A stretch of 34,718 nt of DNA from contig JAMCXQ010000034.1 in the NCBI GenBank assembly GCA_023474835.1, forward strand, positions 1 to 34,718, written 5' to 3'. Shown here in pieces: positions 31,763 through 34,718 of this stretch (positions within the stretch are counted from its first letter, which is position 1; the number at the start of each line of letters is the position of its first letter). The position numbers and the translations under genes are program-made. The DNA comes from Patescibacteria group bacterium (GTDB lineage: Bacteria > Patescibacteriota > Minisyncoccia > Minisyncoccales > CG1-02-41-26). Under the pieces are notes generated by a model. That model worked only from the letters and a program-made list of their open reading frames with translations, had not been told where the DNA came from and ran no database searches.

Positions 31763-32707
31763 TTATCTTTTATTTAGGCGGAATATTAAGTTGATAAAAT
31801 CCTCAATAAACTTTTGCCCATCAATTTTAACAGCCACTTTAACATTGGGGTTTTTCGACGCTGCAATTCGTCTTTCCGCAACTGACATTCCAAAAGTATA
31901 TTCCCCATTTGTTTCAATTTTTATATCCATTTCTTCAAGTTGGAAAGCATCTGGATTTATCAAGTAATAAGCCGCTAATGGGTCATACATCAAAGCTCCT
32001 GCTATTCCATCAAATTTTTTGAGATTTTCAATGTAAGGAATTAACATTTTAGATAAAGTTTTGCCAATTAATCCGCTTTGCCCAATTTCTCTAATTGCGT
32101 TTTCTGGTAAAATAATGTCATTGCAAGCATCTAACGGAATTAGAACTTTTTCTACTTCTGAATCAAAAATAATTTTTGCGGCTTCTGGGTCAACAAAAAA
32201 ATTAAATTCCGCTACCCTGTTTTTATTGCCTGGCACAGTAATAGCTCCACCCATTATAATTACTTGCTTAATCATTTTTGGTAAAGATGGGTCTTTTAAA
32301 AAAGCTTTTGCGATATTGGTCAATGGCCCAAGAGTTAGCAGGGTTATTTCTTTGGGATCTTGTTTGACAATTTCAATAATTTTGTCAGACGCCTCATCTA
32401 TCGTTGGTTCTAACGGTAAACTTTCAGCACCAGAACCGTCTAATCCAGAAATTCCATGCACATTTGCCTTAATTAAATCTCGCTCAATGGGCTTTGATGC
32501 TCCAGCGTAAAGTGGAATATGCTCTTTTTTGGCTAAATTCAAAATATACTTGGCATTACGCGTGGTGTTTTCAATGGTGCTATTTCCAGCCACAGTAGTT
32601 ATTGCCAATATTTCTATCTGTGGAACAGCAAAAAGCATCAACAAGGCCATGGCGTCGTCATGGCCTGGATCCGTGTCAATAATAATTTTGTTTTTTTCTT
32701 CTACCAT
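31763..32707 (-). CDS. Inosine-uridine-preferring nucleoside hydrolase family
   Basis: A 314-aa nucleoside N-ribohydrolase, which splits ribonucleosides into base and ribose. The calcium-binding DTDPGHDD motif is at residues 11-18. LAITTVAGN, PLYAGAS, ITLLTLGPLTNIAKAF, VIIMGGA and AEFNFFVDPEAAKIIF (catalytic-region Asn/Asp) follow in the expected order. Length is typical. Which nucleoside is preferred cannot be told. It leads a two-gene minus-strand operon with the BtpA-like gene and has an extended -10 promoter. Confidence 0.93.
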   Translation of the reverse strand: MVEEKNKIIIDTDPGHDDAMALLMLFAVPQIEILAITTVAGNSTIENTTRNAKYILNLAKKEHIPLYAGASKPIERDLIKANVHGISGLDGSGAESLPLEPTIDEASDKIIEIVKQDPKEITLLTLGPLTNIAKAFLKDPSLPKMIKQVIIMGGAITVPGNKNRVAEFNFFVDPEAAKIIFDSEVEKVLIPLDACNDIILPENAIREIGQSGLIGKTLSKMLIPYIENLKKFDGIAGALMYDPLAAYYLINPDAFQLEEMDIKIETNGEYTFGMSVAERRIAASKNPNVKVAVKIDGQKFIEDFINLIFRLNKR

Positions 32708-32751
32708 AGAGATTAGAGGTTCAAATTATCTTTGTATCTCTTTTAAAATAA

Positions 32752-32760
32752 ATTATAGCA
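32752..32760 (-). promoter_or_regulatory. Extended -10 promoter of the nucleoside hydrolase operon
   Basis: On the minus strand TGCTATAAT (the TATAAT occupies 32757-32752) gives an extended -10 element 45 bases before the ATG. No clear -35 is seen. Confidence 0.55.
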
Positions 32761-32783
32761 TTTGATTAGAATAAAATAAATCA

Positions 32784-32819
32784 GGGGAGTATTCAACTAA
32801 TTGAAATTCTCCCCTTTTT
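32784..32819. terminator. Terminator after the permease gene
   Basis: GGGGAG (32784-32789) pairs with CTCCCC (32809-32814). On the minus strand it follows the permease stop and is succeeded by TGATTTATTTTATT; on the plus strand TTTTT follows. Confidence 0.65.
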
Positions 32820-32831
32820 GAATTGGTTATT

Positions 32832-33821
32832 TTATTTTTTCTTTCGTAGATAAAAAACACCTAAAAAGGTAACAATCGCCCCTGCGGAACGCATTGCCCA
32901 AGAAGTCCATTCTTCGGGGATTCCATTACCGAATGCTCCTGGGGACAAAATATTACCTATTGCAGTGATGGGCACGCCCATCGCAATCTTGGAGTTAATC
33001 AGTAAAAATACTACGGTTAAAGATTCGAATTTTAAGGCTTTTTGAGATAAGACATTATAAAGAGAGGCCAAAACCATCGTGATAGCAATCCACACAAAAG
33101 CGTTGAGATTTAGCATGCTTCGCATTTCTAACAAATCACAGAATTTCCCTCTTATTAACGCTAGGGAAGGTACGAGAATTGTGGCCACAGCGCTAAGCCA
33201 TATAAACCGCCATAAGCTAAAGGTCACGGCATCAGCGCTTTTTACTCCTTTCTTTCTGGTTCCATCCCCGAAAGCATTCAAACCAGAACATACAATAGCA
33301 ATAAGCACAACGCCCCAAACAGTAATTTTGATATTATCGGATATATGCTGTATGGAAGCCATGATAGAACCGAGAATTACTAAACTCGCTGGTAATAAAA
33401 TATTTTTTCCTTTTATATTTTTCTTAATCACATCGTACATTGCCATGTAAAAGACAGCACAACATCCTAATATCAAAATTAAAGAAGGATCTAACATTTG
33501 GCTGCCTCTAAGATAAAACAGAGTAGAAGTAGCTCCAAAAATTCCTGACAAAGCGGCATACTTGTGCATATTTCTTGTCCCAAAAGTAAATCCTGGATAT
33601 TCTGGATCTAATTGCTTCCCAAATATTTTATTACATATTAAAACGCATATGATATACACCCATGATCCTACCACTAAGTAAAACGAAGCAGCTGTAATTT
33701 GATCTTGAGAGGTAATCACACTGCGTACGATGTAGTTATCTATCGCTGCGTTTAGCGAAGTGAATAACGCTGCGATTAGAGCGATGGTCAAGACCCCTTT
33801 CGATACTTTTTCTCTATTCAT
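32832..33821 (-). CDS. DMT/EamA-type membrane permease
   Basis: A 329-aa integral membrane protein with about ten hydrophobic helices. They are spread evenly from residue 10 (VLTIALIAALFTSLNAAID) to the end (GAIVTFLGVFYLRKKK), with a repeated halves layout as in drug/metabolite transporters. The substrate is unknown. It starts 2 bases after the trpS stop, and its Shine-Dalgarno (GGAGG) lies inside the last trpS codons. So the two are translated from one mRNA. This tight link suggests a role tied to tryptophan or a tryptophan-like compound, but that is inference from position. Confidence 0.8.
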   Translation of the reverse strand: MNREKVSKGVLTIALIAALFTSLNAAIDNYIVRSVITSQDQITAASFYLVVGSWVYIICVLICNKIFGKQLDPEYPGFTFGTRNMHKYAALSGIFGATSTLFYLRGSQMLDPSLILILGCCAVFYMAMYDVIKKNIKGKNILLPASLVILGSIMASIQHISDNIKITVWGVVLIAIVCSGLNAFGDGTRKKGVKSADAVTFSLWRFIWLSAVATILVPSLALIRGKFCDLLEMRSMLNLNAFVWIAITMVLASLYNVLSQKALKFESLTVVFLLINSKIAMGVPITAIGNILSPGAFGNGIPEEWTSWAMRSAGAIVTFLGVFYLRKKK

Positions 33822-33823
33822 TT

Positions 33824-34718
33824 CTATCCTCCCTTTCTAAATATTGATTGGTAATCAAGGTGCATCGCCTTTCTTACCGCTGCTATTGTGATCTCGCCAA
33901 TTTCACGAGCTCTGTTAGTGCCAGAAGCCAAATAATCACCAATGGGTTCTTCCTCTGCTAACATGCGGCGTTGGCGGATTGGCTCAAGAAATTTATTCAA
34001 AACTTCCGCAAGAACATCCTTGCATTGCACGCAACCTAGGTCACCCGTTGAGCAAGATTTATATCTCCCAGAAAATGTTTTTCTGTTGCCAAATAACTTA
34101 TGATATTTGTAAACAGGACAAGTTTTTGGATGTCCAGGATCATTTTTTCTTATTTTTTGCGGATCCGTGAACATATTTTTAACAATCCTCACAACATCTT
34201 CAGCGCTGTCTTTGAGCTGGATTACATTACCCAAAGACTTACTCATCTTTGCTTGACCATCTGTGCCTACAAGACGACCCACTAACCCCACTTTTGCTTC
34301 ACACCTTTGAAAAACATTACCATACTTATAGTTAAATATCCGGGCAATATCAGCTGCCTCCTCTATATGAGGAACCTGATCTTCTCCTACCGGTACGAGT
34401 AAATGGTTTTCTTGTTGTGGTGGATATGGAGTGAATAATAAAATATCCGCCGCCTGACTTATTGGGTAAATCATAAATCCAGCGGTTGGCGAAGAGTTCA
34501 TTTGTGCCAATTCTGCTTTAATGGTTGGGTTACCCTCCATTCTTGAAAATGGCACAATCATTGAGAAATACGCCGTAAGTTCAGTAAGCTCTGGCACATG
34601 GCTCTGTAAAACGAAATGTGTATTTGGTTTTGTTGGATTTAATCCTACGGCAATAAAGTCAAGAACTACTTCCCTTACCGCTTGTTCTATTACCGATGGC
34701 TTATCTACATGAGTTGTT
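33824..34718 (-). CDS. trpS: Tryptophanyl-tRNA synthetase, partial
   Basis: The C-terminal 297 residues of a class I tryptophanyl-tRNA synthetase; the frame is open to the window edge, and the N-terminal HIGH-type part lies outside. A GTG at 34597 is internal (HVPELTELTAYF) and not the start. Visible motifs are PISQAADILLF, VPVGEDQVPHIEEAADIAR, the intact AKMSKSLGN, and the C-terminal PVYKYHKLF...GDLGCVQCKDVLAEVLNKFLEPIRQRR. Whether it is the only TrpRS of the genome cannot be seen. Location in an AT-rich island next to a permease raises the possibility of a second copy. Confidence 0.95.
   Translation of the reverse strand, partial: TTHVDKPSVIEQAVREVVLDFIAVGLNPTKPNTHFVLQSHVPELTELTAYFSMIVPFSRMEGNPTIKAELAQMNSSPTAGFMIYPISQAADILLFTPYPPQQENHLLVPVGEDQVPHIEEAADIARIFNYKYGNVFQRCEAKVGLVGRLVGTDGQAKMSKSLGNVIQLKDSAEDVVRIVKNMFTDPQKIRKNDPGHPKTCPVYKYHKLFGNRKTFSGRYKSCSTGDLGCVQCKDVLAEVLNKFLEPIRQRRMLAEEEPIGDYLASGTNRAREIGEITIAAVRKAMHLDYQSIFRKGG

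Noticed and set aside
33824-34597. GTG at 34597 as the start of trpS
   Set aside because: The frame continues open to the window edge with typical TrpRS sequence, so the GTG is internal.
1-34718. UGA recoded as glycine, as in some CPR lineages
   Set aside because: TGA ends complete, normal-length proteins (M16 peptidase, AI-2E permease, TatD), and no conserved domain is broken by in-frame TGA.

Overview
The window looks like a chromosomal segment of an uncultivated Candidate Phyla Radiation (Patescibacteria/Parcubacteria-type) bacterium. This is inferred from gene content and style. Core genes of a reduced genome are packed tightly (pyrG, recO, glyS, metG, rsmI, tatD, dnaG, a primary sigma factor, lemA/htpX). 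They alternate with typical CPR surface and orphan proteins. Recognisable Shine-Dalgarno sequences are almost absent, and start codons sit in AATATG or TTTATG contexts, often a few bases after a -10 box. UGA acts as a stop (M16 peptidase, AI-2E permease and TatD all end in TGA), so this is not a UGA-glycine lineage.

Layout: 1-3.9 kb holds a B3/B4-domain protein, a double zf-TFIIB protein, and lemA and htpX separated by a RelE-type toxin-antitoxin pair, then an orphan antitoxin-like gene. 3.99-4.22 kb is tRNA-Ser(GGA) followed by a structured insert and a decayed copy of the tRNA 3' end. 4.2-7.1 kb holds pyrG, a small unknown gene, a perfect 44-bp palindrome and recO. 7.2-8.9 kb is a small AT-rich accessory patch (HTH protein, DUF3467, DUF3800) plus a probable minus-strand structured small RNA. 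9.0-15.2 kb holds a surface Ig-like protein, glyS, an M16 peptidase, an AI-2E permease and rsmI. 15.2-27.1 kb holds metG, a large orphan with an HExxH motif, tatD, a CapA-like protein, a DUF218 protein, a Nudix protein, a surface protein, dnaG, sigA and two tandem paralogous orphans.

From 27.1 kb the character changes. A tandem 80-bp repeat with nested hairpins precedes tRNA-Asn(GTT) and is preceded by a copy of that tRNA's 5' end. Next comes a visibly AT-richer island: a CitE-like lyase gene cut short by an IS1595/ISXO2-type insertion sequence, a T-box leader controlling a TrpD-like phosphoribosyltransferase, and, on the minus strand, trpS followed by a DMT permease, then a nucleoside hydrolase and a BtpA-family protein. 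Two genes here have good Shine-Dalgarno sites, unlike the core genes, so at least part of the island was probably acquired from a T-box-using donor.

The most unusual signal is a hairpin with the loop AACTGCTT. It occurs beside both tRNA genes, with different but fully complementary stems, and each locus carries a duplicated tRNA end. This suggests a small mobile or recombining element that targets tRNA genes. Also notable are the T-box in an apparent CPR genome, the minus-strand sRNA at 8.8-8.9 kb, and short tandem repeats of frame-changing period inside recO and dnaG.
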